Shown one piece after another: positions 50,397-60,384 of a DNA stretch of 64,000 nucleotides. A model generated the notes under the pieces. It was given only the letters and a program-made list of their open reading frames with translations. It was not told the origin of the DNA and searched no databases. The stretch's first letter is position 1; every line of letters begins with the position of its first letter. Both the position numbers and the translations under genes were made by a program. The DNA comes from Sphingobium sp. JS3065 (lineage in GTDB: Bacteria > Pseudomonadota > Alphaproteobacteria > Sphingomonadales > Sphingomonadaceae), in assembly GCF_026427355.1 (NCBI RefSeq), contig NZ_CP102664.1:868001-932000 (forward strand), in the 5' to 3' direction.

Positions 50397-53386
50397 TCCA
50401 TCCTCGCCGCCTCAAGGGGACACCCGCCAATATCGGCCGCTACTATACAATCGGCGACTATTATACCAAGGGCGGCAACGAACCCTCCGAATGGGGCGGC
50501 AAGCTCGCCGCCAGCCTCGGCCTGTCCGGGCCTGTCGACCCCAAGCAGTTCGAGGAACTGCTCGCCGGCAAGGTCGGCGACCAGCAGCTCGGTCGCCGGC
50601 GCAAGGAAGGCATCCAGCATCATCCCGGCTGGGATTTCACGATCAGCGCGCCCAAGTCGATCTCGATCCTGGCGCTGGTCACGGGCGACGAGCGCATCCT
50701 TGCCGCGCACGAGCGGGCGGTCGGGGTTGCGCTTGCCTATGCCGAGGAACATGCCGAGCTGCGCCGCCGGGTGGACGGCGAGATCGTCCACGAGACGACG
50801 GGCCGGCTGCTGTTCGCGCGTTTCACCGAATATGCCAGCCGCGAGCACGACCCGCAGCTCCATACCCATGTCGTCATTCTCAACATGACCAACCATCTCA
50901 ATGGCGACCGCATGTCGAGTCTCGAGACGCGCTCGATGTATGCCGAGCAGCTCGTCATGGGTCAGATCTATCGCAACGAGATTGCCCGCGACGTGCGCGC
51001 GCTGGGGCATGAGATCGTGTTCGATCCGCGTAAGGGGCTGTTCGAGGTCGAAGGCATGCCCGGCCAGCTTATCCGTGACTATTCGCAGCGCGCCGAGCAG
51101 ATCAACGAGCATGCCGCGGAGCACGGGCTTGAGGGACAGGCCCAGCGCCGGATCTCCTTCTTCGCGACCCGAAAGGCCAAGGAGACGATCGGCCTCGATG
51201 ACCTGCGCGAGCAATGGCGCGTGCGTGCTGAACCCTATCGTGAAGATCTCGACAGGCTCCAGGCCGCGGCGCAGGAGCGGGGTGAACGAACCATCGAGAC
51301 CGATCCGCGCGTTGCCCGCCGCGCCGCTCTGTTCGGCATCCGCCAGAATGAAACGCGCGAGGCGGTCAACAATATAGGCCGTCTCTATCGCACCGCGCTC
51401 GCATCGCATGTCGGTGAGGTCCGCCTGGGCGACGTGCGGCCGCTCTACGATGCGCAGGAGAACAAGGGCAAGCTGCTGGTCACGGTGCGCCAGACCGGCG
51501 ACCAGCCGCTTCCGCGCGGCCGGACATCGCGCCGGACCGCCAAACTCGAACTCGCCCTGTCCGAGCATCTGTCGCTGGCCATGGGCGATGCGAAGCCGGT
51601 TGCCACCCGTGAACGGCTGGAAGAGGCTGCGACGGCCGCCAGGCTGAAGCCCGAACAGACCGCGGCGCTGATCGCCATCGGCAGCGGCACAAACCGGGCG
51701 GTCGGCGTGCATGGTGTCGGCGGCGCAGGCAAATCCACCCTGGTCGCCGCGTTGGTCGATGCGACCCGCGACGACTATACCACCGTGGCGCTCGCACCGA
51801 CCTCTTCGGCGGCGGCGGAACTCGGGCACAAGGCGGGCATCGAATCCCGCACGCTCGCCTCGCTGCTCGCGAGCGGCGGTTATGGCATTACCGACAGGCA
51901 TATTCTCGCGCTCGACGAGGCGGGCCAGCTCGGCAACCGCCAGGCGCTGCGCGTGCTGGAGATCAGCCGCGCGACCGGCGCGCGTCTCATATTCCTCGGC
52001 GACAATAAGCAGACGGGCGCGATCGAGCAGGGCAAGGCCTATTGGCTGCTCCAGCAACTCGGGCTGCCGACTAGCCAGCTCAAGGAGTCGCGGCGCCACC
52101 TGACCGACGCGACGCAGGAGGCCGCGGACATGGCGCGCAAGGGCGACTATGCCGCGTCGCTCGCCGCGCTGGATCGCGTGACCACCGGCGACACCGCGGA
52201 GAACCTCGCCAAGGCGATGGTCGCCGATTGGACCCGGCTCAAACCGGAGATACGGGGCGAAACCAATATCCTCGTCCTCGACAACGCGACCCGTCTGATC
52301 GTCAACAGCCATATCCGCGAAGTCCTGAAACGCGAGGGCACCGTCGCGGCCGAAGACCATCGGCTCGAAGTGCTGACCCCGTCCGGCCTGACCGACCAGG
52401 AAAAGCAGATGGCGCGCTTCTACAGCGCGGGCCAGGTGCTCAAGTTCACGCGCGACAATCCCAGGCTGGGGATCGCACGCGACGCCGACTATCGCGTCGT
52501 CGGGGTCGGCCGGAACAATCATGGCCGCCAGGTCGTGCGCCTGGTCGACGAGCATGGCCGCCAGATCGAATGGCGTCCGGGCCTCGGCAAGGCGGCGCAT
52601 GTCAATGTGTTCCTGCCTGAGAAGCGCGACCTTGCCCAGGGCGACCGCATCCAGTGGCGGCTGGTCAACAAGGAACTCGAGGTCAAGAATGCCGAACGCG
52701 GCACCGTTCTGGCGCTCGAGGGCAATATCGCGACGATCAGATGGGACCGCGGCGAGCGCGTCCAGCAGGTCGATCTCTCGGTCCACCGGACCTGGGATCA
52801 TGGGTATTCGGAAACCGTCTATTCGTCGCAGTCCAAGACCTATGACCGCGTCTATGCGCTGGCGCCTGTGGAATCCGGCCTCGTCAACGGTCAGAACTAT
52901 TACACCGCCATCACTCGCGCCGCCTATGGCGTGAAGCTCTGGACCGAGAGCCAGCAACGTCTCGCGGAAAAGCTCGCCTCGCGATCGGGCGAGAAGACCT
53001 CGTCGCTCGAAGGGCTCGGCCGGATCAGGGCCGACAGCCACAAGATGCGGGGACTTCGCCACAAGGACCGGCACGACCGCTCCCGCGAGGAGAATGCCCG
53101 CGAGCGCGCCGCCCGTAATGCCGAGCGGGAGCAGCGCGAGCGGAAACGGCAGGGCCGCTCCGAACCCCGCCCGAACAGTCTTGCCGAGATCCTCGCCGGC
53201 CGCGCGCAGGAGGCTGCCTCGCTGGTCGACCGCTTCCTGCGCGGCACGATCGAACGGGACCGTCAGCACGCGCCGGCGGAGCCCGATCGCGCGGGTACGC
53301 GCGAGCCTGTCCACCAACCAGAACCCCAATCCCAACCTCAGCCGCAGCACGATCATGGCGATCGTGGCGGCGGGCATGACCGATAG
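50393..53386 (+). CDS. MobF-family relaxase-helicase (TrwC/TraI type)
   Basis: 997 residues. The relaxase domain at the N-terminus has tyrosine pairs at 17-18 and 23-24 and the metal histidine motif HDPQLHTHV (152-160). A UvrD-like helicase follows, with Walker A GVGGAGKS at 441-448 and ALDEAGQ as motif II. The C-terminus (~870-997) is basic, with a coiled-coil-like arginine-rich part and a polar end. It nicks oriT covalently at a tyrosine and unwinds the strand for transfer. It overlaps the coupling protein in ATGA. The likely nick region is 47310-47773. Confidence 0.9.
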   Translation: MIHPRRLKGTPANIGRYYTIGDYYTKGGNEPSEWGGKLAASLGLSGPVDPKQFEELLAGKVGDQQLGRRRKEGIQHHPGWDFTISAPKSISILALVTGDERILAAHERAVGVALAYAEEHAELRRRVDGEIVHETTGRLLFARFTEYASREHDPQLHTHVVILNMTNHLNGDRMSSLETRSMYAEQLVMGQIYRNEIARDVRALGHEIVFDPRKGLFEVEGMPGQLIRDYSQRAEQINEHAAEHGLEGQAQRRISFFATRKAKETIGLDDLREQWRVRAEPYREDLDRLQAAAQERGERTIETDPRVARRAALFGIRQNETREAVNNIGRLYRTALASHVGEVRLGDVRPLYDAQENKGKLLVTVRQTGDQPLPRGRTSRRTAKLELALSEHLSLAMGDAKPVATRERLEEAATAARLKPEQTAALIAIGSGTNRAVGVHGVGGAGKSTLVAALVDATRDDYTTVALAPTSSAAAELGHKAGIESRTLASLLASGGYGITDRHILALDEAGQLGNRQALRVLEISRATGARLIFLGDNKQTGAIEQGKAYWLLQQLGLPTSQLKESRRHLTDATQEAADMARKGDYAASLAALDRVTTGDTAENLAKAMVADWTRLKPEIRGETNILVLDNATRLIVNSHIREVLKREGTVAAEDHRLEVLTPSGLTDQEKQMARFYSAGQVLKFTRDNPRLGIARDADYRVVGVGRNNHGRQVVRLVDEHGRQIEWRPGLGKAAHVNVFLPEKRDLAQGDRIQWRLVNKELEVKNAERGTVLALEGNIATIRWDRGERVQQVDLSVHRTWDHGYSETVYSSQSKTYDRVYALAPVESGLVNGQNYYTAITRAAYGVKLWTESQQRLAEKLASRSGEKTSSLEGLGRIRADSHKMRGLRHKDRHDRSREENARERAARNAEREQRERKRQGRSEPRPNSLAEILAGRAQEAASLVDRFLRGTIERDRQHAPAEPDRAGTREPVHQPEPQSQPQPQHDHGDRGGGHDR

Positions 53387-53392
53387 GAGAAG

Positions 53393-53986
53393 ATGATGGA
53401 ACTTTTGCTGATGGCGATCGCCTGCGCCGCCCTCGTTGCCCTGCTATACCGCCATTATCGCGTTCCGATCCGTCATCGCTGGCGACGCCGACAGGCTCGA
53501 ACGATGTGCGAGCAGCTGCGCGGACCGGATCGCGATCAGCCCGCCGTCTTGCACTATGCCCGGCTGCGCGCGATGGATCCGCTGGCGTTCGAGGAATTAC
53601 TGCTCGAAGCCTTCGAGCAGCGCGGGCACCGCGTCATCCGTAATCGCCGCTATACCGGGGACGGCGGCGTCGACGGGGAGGTCATCATCGATGGCCGGCG
53701 CTGGCTGATCCAGGCGAAGCGGTATCGCGATGCGATCAAGCCTGAACATGTGCGTGAGTTCGCCATGCTTTGCGCTGCGCGGCGGCGGCGCGGCATGTTC
53801 ATCCACACCGGTCGCACCGGCGGGATGAGCCGCACGATCTGTTCGAGCGCCGATGGCATCGAAATCGTCTCCGGGCAGCGATTGCTTGCGCTGCTGACCG
53901 GCGCTCCGTTCGAGCCGGATGGTCTGCCGTCTCGCGATCTTCTTCGACGTGGCCCCTCCGATTTTCGTGATCGGATAGTGCAATGA
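53393..53986 (+). CDS. Mrr-type restriction endonuclease-like protein with membrane anchor
   Basis: 197 residues. A hydrophobic N-terminal segment (MELLLMAIACAALVALLYRH) is followed by a basic region, then the Mrr-type PD-(D/E)xK nuclease core. In it, YTGDGGVDGEVIIDGRRWLIQAKRY holds the D-G-x-V-D...Q-A-K signature. The C-terminal part (GMSRTICSSADGIEIVSGQRLLALL) completes the fold. These membrane-linked Mrr-like proteins occur next to relaxase genes; substrate and role are unproven (perhaps processing transferred DNA). It starts six bases after the relaxase gene stops and overlaps the next gene in ATGA (53983-53986). Confidence 0.75.
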   Translation: MMELLLMAIACAALVALLYRHYRVPIRHRWRRRQARTMCEQLRGPDRDQPAVLHYARLRAMDPLAFEELLLEAFEQRGHRVIRNRRYTGDGGVDGEVIIDGRRWLIQAKRYRDAIKPEHVREFAMLCAARRRRGMFIHTGRTGGMSRTICSSADGIEIVSGQRLLALLTGAPFEPDGLPSRDLLRRGPSDFRDRIVQ

Positions 53987-54540
53987 GGGCGTGTCGATCA
54001 ATGATTTTCCAGGCCTCGGTAGCGGGAAGGGCGCTCACCAGTATAGCGATCCTGTCCGTCATACTGACGCCGGCTCCTGTGCTGGCGAAGCAAGCTGCAC
54101 CTGGTGAGGTCGCCGAAATCGCCCGTTGCATCCGCGTCGCCGCGCGGGGGCGTGCCTGGCTTGAAAAGACGCTTTGGGGCTTGCGGACACAGGAGGCTGG
54201 CTGGCTGGGCGCGGAGATCGCGAATACCAACGGCACCCACGATCTCGGGCCGCTTCAGATCAACAGTAGCTGGGTGCCGAAAATGTCCCGACTGCTCGAA
54301 CGACCCCAGGAGCAGATCCGTCATTGGCTGCGCTACGATCCCTGTTTTAATGTCGAGGCGGCACGCTGGATATTCCTGTCCGGGCTGGAAGCGACCGGAG
54401 ACTATTGGAAAGCGGTTGGCGTCTATCATAGCCCAACCGAGGCGAGGCAGGTCGCCTATGCGAAGAAGGTCGCAAGCCACATGCGTCGGCGGTTTGGCCC
54501 GGACGTGTTTGCGGCAAGCCGCGGGAACCTGGTGAGGTAG
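53983..54540 (+). CDS. Lytic transglycosylase (SLT/VirB1-like), secreted
   Basis: 185 residues. A hydrophobic signal sequence (residues ~12-35, ending ...APVLAK) precedes the SLT domain: catalytic glutamate in LRTQEAGW, then DLGPLQINSSW and YDPCFNVEAARWIFLSG. It cleaves peptidoglycan to open a path for the transfer apparatus. Its start overlaps the Mrr gene stop, so it is the last gene of the operon starting at 47774. The residues match the VirB1/P19 group. Confidence 0.8.
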   Translation: MRACRSMIFQASVAGRALTSIAILSVILTPAPVLAKQAAPGEVAEIARCIRVAARGRAWLEKTLWGLRTQEAGWLGAEIANTNGTHDLGPLQINSSWVPKMSRLLERPQEQIRHWLRYDPCFNVEAARWIFLSGLEATGDYWKAVGVYHSPTEARQVAYAKKVASHMRRRFGPDVFAASRGNLVR

Positions 54541-55105
54541 TTTTGGGCGATGAATACAAGCGGTTGAATAGCTTTCAACGCTGGACTCCAAGGCTGGGCA
54601 GGCAGCCCGTTCGCTGCATCTGCCCTCCGAGGTCATCCCTTTTCAGCGAACACTGGGATCGTACCTAAGATCGTGCGCTGGCCACCTGCGCTTTGCAGCT
54701 TCCGCCCCAATTCAGCGATGCGTCGTTCGCCGTCCTCTTACGTCAGTGTACTCCTTCGATGGGGCTGGCGGACTTGCACAGCTTGGCAGGCTTGGTGGAC
54801 GGCCTGCGATCTGCTGATCGGTGAAACTGACGACAGGCAGGCAATGGCGCGATAGGGTGAGTATTACGCCCGCGCCCGCAGTTCGTCGATCATGCATTTG
54901 TGTTGCCCATAACCTGCTCTCGATCTTGGGCCATCCGGCCGGAGCTGATCCGGTCAATCTGATGATCGAGCCGAAGTCCATCGATACACTCAGGAGCCTT
55001 ACGTAGTGACGTTGCCAGTCGGCGCGGTGATGGTGACCACAAAAGAGGTGGCTGGGTGAAACCTTGAGGCGGCCTCTGGCACCTTACGCAAGCTGGAGAT
55101 GAGCT
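54541..55105. other. Intergenic 565 bases, no gene supported
   Basis: Short frames on both strands lack a ribosome binding site and protein-like composition. A hairpin GTTGAA-tagct-TTCAAC (54563-54579) follows the transglycosylase gene and may end that operon. The right part is the upstream region of the PEP synthase gene. A remnant of an older gene is possible but I could not identify one. Confidence 0.5.
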
Positions 55106-57487
55106 ATGTCCAAGCCGATGATTTTGTGGTTCGAAGACATCGGTATCGCTGATGTGCAGGCCGTAGGCGGCAAGAACGCGTCTTTAGGCGAGATGACCGC
55201 GGCCCTCGCTCAGAAGGGCGTGAAGGTGCCCTCTGGCTTTGCCACCACTGCGGACGCTTACAGGGCGTTCATTCACGACAATGAGCTTGCACCCCGCATT
55301 ACGGAACATCTCTCCGCCTTCCACTCCGGCGGATGCACCCTTCAGGAAGCGGGGCAGGCTATAAGGAGTCTGTTTCTGGAAGCGGAAATGCCCTCCCATA
55401 TCGCCGAGGAGATTGTGTCCGCTTATGCGGAACTTGGCCGGCGTACCGGCACAGAGCGTCCCGCCGTTGCCGTGCGCAGCAGCGCGACCGCCGAAGATCT
55501 GCCGGATGCGAGCTTCGCGGGCCAGCAGGAAACCTTCCTCAATGTCCGGGGCCGGGCCGCACTTCTGGCGGCCTGTCGTCGATGCTTCGCCTCGCTGTTC
55601 ACCGATCGCGCGATCAGTTACCGCGATGCGAAAGGCTTCGATCATCTCGAGGTTGCGCTGTCGATCGGCATTCAGCAGATGGTCCGCTCGGACCTGTGCG
55701 GATCGGGCGTCATGTTCTCGATCGATACCGAAACTGGCTTTCCAAATGCTATCGTCATCAGCGCCGCCTGGGGGCTGGGCGAGACCGTCGTCCAGGGGAG
55801 CGTAAACCCGGACAGATATGTCGTATTCAAACCGCTTCTCGCGCAGCCGGGGACCGAACCGATCATCGACAAGGAGTTGGGCGGTAAGGCGTTCCGCATG
55901 GTCTATGGGGAAGGCGGAAGCCACCGTACGAGGATCGTCGAGACAACCGAGCAGGAGCGTCAGAGCTTCGTTCTCGATAACAGCGATATCGTCCAGCTCG
56001 CGCGGTGGGCCGTGGCAATCGAGGACCATTACCAGCGTCCCATGGACATGGAATGGGCGAAGGACGGCGAGACTGGTGAACTCTACATCGTCCAGGCGCG
56101 TCCCGAAACGGTTCAGGCCCAGGCCAGCACTTCGACATTCCGGCATTACCGCCTCAAGGAGAAAGGCGACCCGCTATTGACGGGCGCGGCGGTGGGAACA
56201 GCCATCGCTGCTGGCAAGGCTTGTGTCATCCGGACCGCCGCCGACATCGCCCAGTTCCGGGACGGGTCTATTCTCATCACTGAGACGACTGACCCCGATT
56301 GGGTTCCGGTCATGAAACGCGCGGCGGGGATCGTGACCAATCATGGCGGCACCACCAGCCACGCTGCCATCGTCAGCCGCGAACTCGGTGTTCCCGCAAT
56401 CGTCGGCACCGGAAACGCGACCGAGATCATTGCCGAGAACAGCGAGATCACGATCAGCTGCGCTGACGGTGACGTCGGAACAATCTACGCCAGCATACTC
56501 GATTTTTCCGTGACGGACGTGGATATCGGCTCCCTGCCGGCCACCCGGACGGACATCATGGTCAATATCGCGAACCCGGCGGCGGCATTCCAGTGGTGGC
56601 GGCTTCCTGCCCGAGGGGTCGGCCTTGCGCGCATGGAGTTCATCATCAACGCGCATATCAAGGTGCATCCGATGGCACTGGTTCACCCGGATCGCGTGAG
56701 CGCTGAAGCTCAACGGCAAATACGCGATCTGACCAAGGGGTATTCCGACCCATCGGAGTTTTTTGTCGATGTCCTCGCGCGCGGCATCGCGAAGCTTGCA
56801 AGTCCCTATTACCCGCACCCCGCCATCGTGCGCCTGAGCGATTTCAAAACGAACGAATATGCGCACCTTGTGGGCGGCGACGCCTTCGAGCCGGATGAGG
56901 AGAATCCGATGCTCGGCTTCCGCGGCGCCTCGCGCTATTACGATGAACGGTATCGCGAAGGCTTCGCTCTCGAATGCCGCGCGCTCAAGCGGGTCCGGGA
57001 GGAACTGGGCTTCTCGAACGTCATCGTCATGGTCCCCTTCTGCCGCACGCCGGCCGAGGCGGATCGCGTGCTCGAAGCGATGGCCGAGAACGGTTTGCGC
57101 CGCGGGGAGAATGGGCTGCAAATCTACATGATGTGCGAGATACCCTCGAACGTCATTCTCGCCGAGCAGTTCGCTACGCGCTTCGACGGATTTTCCATCG
57201 GCTCCAACGACCTCACCCAGCTTGTGTTGGGTGTCGACCGCGATTCCGGGATTCTGGCCAATCTCTTCGATGAAAGAGACGAAGCCGTCACCCGCATGAT
57301 CTCGGAAGCCATTCGCAAGGCGCACGCGGCGGGCATCAAGATCGGCATATGCGGCCAGGGGCCGAGCAACCATCCGGACTTTGCGGCGTTCCTGATTTCG
57401 GAGGGTATCGATTCCATGTCGCTCAATCCCGACAGCTTCGTGCGAACGATCAAGGCCGTCGCGGAGGCGGAGGGACAATCGGGCTGA
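55106..57487 (+). CDS. ppsA: Phosphoenolpyruvate synthase
   Basis: 793 residues, the normal length of PEP synthase. It has the N-terminal ATP-grasp domain (VRSSATAEDLPDASFAGQQE), the swivelling phosphohistidine domain (GGTTSHAAIVSRE, catalytic histidine about residue 419), and a C-terminal TIM-barrel PEP/pyruvate domain (IGSNDLTQLVLGVDRDSG). It makes PEP from pyruvate and ATP for gluconeogenesis. GGAG lies nine bases before the ATG. An IS21 element lies just downstream. Metabolic cargo next to a stress protein hints at an adaptation island; that is inference. Confidence 0.92.
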   Translation: MSKPMILWFEDIGIADVQAVGGKNASLGEMTAALAQKGVKVPSGFATTADAYRAFIHDNELAPRITEHLSAFHSGGCTLQEAGQAIRSLFLEAEMPSHIAEEIVSAYAELGRRTGTERPAVAVRSSATAEDLPDASFAGQQETFLNVRGRAALLAACRRCFASLFTDRAISYRDAKGFDHLEVALSIGIQQMVRSDLCGSGVMFSIDTETGFPNAIVISAAWGLGETVVQGSVNPDRYVVFKPLLAQPGTEPIIDKELGGKAFRMVYGEGGSHRTRIVETTEQERQSFVLDNSDIVQLARWAVAIEDHYQRPMDMEWAKDGETGELYIVQARPETVQAQASTSTFRHYRLKEKGDPLLTGAAVGTAIAAGKACVIRTAADIAQFRDGSILITETTDPDWVPVMKRAAGIVTNHGGTTSHAAIVSRELGVPAIVGTGNATEIIAENSEITISCADGDVGTIYASILDFSVTDVDIGSLPATRTDIMVNIANPAAAFQWWRLPARGVGLARMEFIINAHIKVHPMALVHPDRVSAEAQRQIRDLTKGYSDPSEFFVDVLARGIAKLASPYYPHPAIVRLSDFKTNEYAHLVGGDAFEPDEENPMLGFRGASRYYDERYREGFALECRALKRVREELGFSNVIVMVPFCRTPAEADRVLEAMAENGLRRGENGLQIYMMCEIPSNVILAEQFATRFDGFSIGSNDLTQLVLGVDRDSGILANLFDERDEAVTRMISEAIRKAHAAGIKIGICGQGPSNHPDFAAFLISEGIDSMSLNPDSFVRTIKAVAEAEGQSG

Positions 57488-57703
57488 GCGCCGGGTGAAA
57501 TGACACTGATGCGAGGTACAGGAAATTGCGTCTACCGGTGCTGATCCGCCTGGGTTCACCCGCATATTGTCGCGCAATCGCGAGCTCGGGAAGGTTACCC
57601 GAGAACGTCGTCTGAGTCCGGCGGCATTCGTAAAAGCCCTAATGGCCCCATCCTGGAACCGCCGATAGCCTTTGAGTGCTGGCTGGAATCGGGGAACAGG
57701 GTC

Positions 57704-57708
57704 CGGCC
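57704..57708. repeat. Left copy of the IS21-type 5-bp target duplication
   Basis: CGGCC directly before the element; the second copy is at 60305-60309. Confidence 0.75.
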
Positions 57709-57808
57709 TGAGAACACCGGGAATAAAAGGGGCCACGGATCGGCCAGTCTCACCGGATTAAAAAGGGGCCAGTCCTGCTAGACCTCCGTTTTTGGGCGGA
57801 GGTGGAGG

Positions 57809-59329
57809 ATGAAGAGAGTGGAGCTTTATCAGAAGGTCCGCCGCGCCGTGCTGATTGACGGGATGAGCCGTCGCGCTGCCGCCCGGTATTTTGGGATCAA
57901 TCGCAAGACCGTCGACAAGATGCTGTGCTTTCCAGAGCCAGCAGCGCACGGCCGGAGCGGGCAAACCTACAGCCGCAAGCTGTCCGGATTTACCGACATC
58001 ATTGACCAAATCCTGGTGGATGACCGCAAGGTTCACATCAAACAGCGACACACTGCCGCGCGTATTTTCGAGCGTCTGCGCGATGAACATGGCTTCACCG
58101 GCGGCATCACCATTGTTCGCGACTATGTGGCGGGCGCCAAGTTGCGCAGCCGCGAGGTGTTCATACCATTGAGCCACAAGCCGGGGCATGCGCAGGTGGA
58201 TTTTGGTGAGGCGGACGGGATCATCGACGGCAAGTTGGTGCGGTTCCACTATTTCTGCATGGACCTGCCGCACAGCGATGCGCCGTTCGTTAAAGCCTAT
58301 CCTGCCGAGGTGGCTGAGGCATTTTGCGAAGGGCACGTGGCGGCCTTTGCCTTCTTCGGCGGCATCCCGCAGTCGATCCTGTATGACAACACCAAGCTGG
58401 CAGTGGCGCAGATCCTGGGCGACGGGAAGCGCGAGCGCAGCCGGATGTTCTCGACCCTCCAGAGCCATTACCTGTTCGAAGACAAATTCGGGCGCCCCGG
58501 CAAGGGTAACGACAAGGGCAAGGTCGAGGGGCTGGTCGGTTATTCCCGGCGCCACTTCATGGTGCCGAGGCCAGAGGCGCCCAGCTTTGATGCGCTGAAC
58601 GCGCGCTTTGTCGAACAATGCATGGAGCGACGACAGGCCATCTTGCGCGGGCATGAGCGCAGCATCGGTGACAGGCTGGTGGCTGATCTGGCGGCCTTTA
58701 TGCCGCTACCGGCGGTGCCGTTCGATCCCTGCCATATGGTGACGGGGCGGGCCTCGTCGATGTCGCTGGTGCGCTATCGTACCAATGATTATTCGGTGCC
58801 GACGGCCTATGCCCACCAGGAGGTCGTAATCAAAGGCTATGTCGATCGGGTTGCGATCATCTGTGGCGGGGAGCTGATCGCAGTGCATCCGCGCAGCTAT
58901 GAGCGGGAGGACTTCATTGCCAACCCGCTGCACTATCTGGCGCTGTTAGAACAGAAACCCCGCGCGCTTGATCAGGCAGCGCCGCTCGATGGCTGGGTGC
59001 TGGCTGAACCGATGCATCGCATCCGACGACTGATGGAGGCGCGCAGCGGCAAAGAGGGACGGCGCGAGTTCATCCAGGTGCTGCGGCTATGCGAACGCTT
59101 CGAGCAGTCCCTGGTGGAATGGGCAGTGGCCCGCGCGCTGGAGATGGGGGCAATCAGCTTCGATGCGATCAAGATGATCGCGCTGGCCCGCCTCGAACAG
59201 CGTGTGCCGCGCCTCGATCTGCAATTTTACCCGCATTTGCCGCGCGCGAATGTCGGGCGTACCGATCCGCGCACCTACATGGGCCTGCTCTCGCAGGCAG
59301 GCACTCCAGCGACGGGAGTGGCAGCATGA
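57809..59329 (+). CDS. istA: IS21-family transposase IstA
   Basis: 506 residues. An N-terminal HTH (MSRRAAARYFGINRKTVDKM) precedes the DDE integrase core: first aspartate in HAQVDFGEADG, second in SILYDNTKLAV, and the glutamate in NDKGKVEGLVGYSRRHFMV. The C-terminal ~150 residues carry a beta domain typical of the family (PTAYAHQEVVIKGYVDRV). IstA cuts and joins the element ends and needs IstB. It ends overlapping IstB in ATGA (59326-59329). Confidence 0.92.
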   Translation: MKRVELYQKVRRAVLIDGMSRRAAARYFGINRKTVDKMLCFPEPAAHGRSGQTYSRKLSGFTDIIDQILVDDRKVHIKQRHTAARIFERLRDEHGFTGGITIVRDYVAGAKLRSREVFIPLSHKPGHAQVDFGEADGIIDGKLVRFHYFCMDLPHSDAPFVKAYPAEVAEAFCEGHVAAFAFFGGIPQSILYDNTKLAVAQILGDGKRERSRMFSTLQSHYLFEDKFGRPGKGNDKGKVEGLVGYSRRHFMVPRPEAPSFDALNARFVEQCMERRQAILRGHERSIGDRLVADLAAFMPLPAVPFDPCHMVTGRASSMSLVRYRTNDYSVPTAYAHQEVVIKGYVDRVAIICGGELIAVHPRSYEREDFIANPLHYLALLEQKPRALDQAAPLDGWVLAEPMHRIRRLMEARSGKEGRREFIQVLRLCERFEQSLVEWAVARALEMGAISFDAIKMIALARLEQRVPRLDLQFYPHLPRANVGRTDPRTYMGLLSQAGTPATGVAA

Positions 59330-60141
59330 GTGATCCCATGATGCCGCTGCCAGCCATCGAGGCCGAACCCACCAGCGTGCCGCCCGCTGTACTACTGGCC
59401 AACCATCTCAAAGCGCTCAAGCTGCCCACCTTTGTGCGCGAGTATGAGAAGGTCGCCTTCGAGGCCGCGCAGGATCGGGCCGATTACCCCCGCTATCTGC
59501 TGCGCCTGTGCGAACTTGAACGGATTGATCGCGAGCGCCGGATGGTGGAGCGCCGTATCCGCATGGCTCGCTTCCCGCACACCAAGAGCTTTGACACCTT
59601 CGACTTTGCAGCCCAGCCATCACTGAACAAGGCCTTGGTTCTGGAACTGGCGCGCGGTGAATGGATCGAGCGGCGGCGTAATGTCATTGCGCTGGGCCCC
59701 AGCGGCACCGGTAAGACCCACACCGCCCTCGCGCTAGGACTGGCTGCGTGCCAGAAAGGGCACAGCGTGGCCTTCACAACGGCCGCGGCGTTGGTCCATG
59801 ACCTGATGGAGGCTCGCGACGAGCGTCGCTTGCGCAGCCTGCAAAAGCATCTGGCATCTGTAAAGCTGCTGATCCTCGACGAGTTGGGATATGTACCATT
59901 CACCGCCGTGGGCGGCGAGTTGCTGTTCGAGGTACTCAGCCAGCGCTATGAACGCGGCAGCACGCTGATCACCAGCAATCTGCCCTTCGATGAATGGACA
60001 TCGGTGTTCGGCTCCGAACGCCTGACCGGCGCCCTGCTCGACCGGCTGACACACCACGTCCACATTCTCGAGATGAATGGTGACAGCTTCCGTCTCGCCA
60101 GCAGCCGCAAGCGCCAGAAGGACAAGGGGGAGGATAAATGA
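59326..60141 (+). CDS. istB: IS21-family helper ATPase IstB
   Basis: 271 residues. An AAA+ ATPase with Walker A GPSGTGKT (~residues 125-132) and Walker B LLILDELGY, after a helical N-terminal domain. Sensor-type ITSNLPFDEW and a C-terminal basic tail complete the IstB form. It helps choose targets and assemble the IstA transposition complex. The start at 59326 overlaps the IstA stop, so the two are coupled. Confidence 0.92.
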   Translation: MSDPMMPLPAIEAEPTSVPPAVLLANHLKALKLPTFVREYEKVAFEAAQDRADYPRYLLRLCELERIDRERRMVERRIRMARFPHTKSFDTFDFAAQPSLNKALVLELARGEWIERRRNVIALGPSGTGKTHTALALGLAACQKGHSVAFTTAAALVHDLMEARDERRLRSLQKHLASVKLLILDELGYVPFTAVGGELLFEVLSQRYERGSTLITSNLPFDEWTSVFGSERLTGALLDRLTHHVHILEMNGDSFRLASSRKRQKDKGEDK

Positions 60142-60304
60142 CCTAAGAACGGGCGGCCATCGGCAGCGGGAAATCGGCTTCCGCTCCGCTCCAGCCGCTT
60201 CCCCGCTGCCGATGCTGCCCAGCCTCAACCTTGGGGCTTTTTGTTCAAACCAACTGGCCCCATTTTAAACCGGTGCCTGGCCCGTTTTTATCCCGGCGTT
60301 GACA

Positions 60305-60309
60305 CGGCC
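60305..60309. repeat. Right copy of the IS21-type target duplication
   Basis: CGGCC, identical to 57704-57708. Confidence 0.75.
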
Positions 60310-60384
60310 AGATGACGTTGATAGCAACAGTCGGAATGAGCGCCGCCGGTAGCGGGGAGACGGACGGCAACAGGAGGTTTTCCT

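Larger units (their letters stand above)
57709..60304 (+). mobile_element. IS21-family insertion sequence
   Basis: A 2,596-bp element. Termini are TG at 57709-57710 and CA at 60303-60304; left TGAGAACACCGGGAATAAAA and right (minus strand) TGTCAACGCCGGGATAAAAA are imperfect inverted repeats. Inside each end, a TAAAA..GGGCCA motif repeats twice, as in IS21's multiple terminal repeats (57721-57735, 57757-57772, 60252-60267, 60277-60294). The flanks carry a 5-bp direct repeat, CGGCC. It contains istA and istB, both intact, so it may be active. Confidence 0.88.

Noticed and set aside
54712..54981. Minus-strand frame of 89 codons upstream of ppsA
   Set aside because: Biased proline/arginine/serine content and no ribosome binding site; GC-rich DNA gives such frames by chance.
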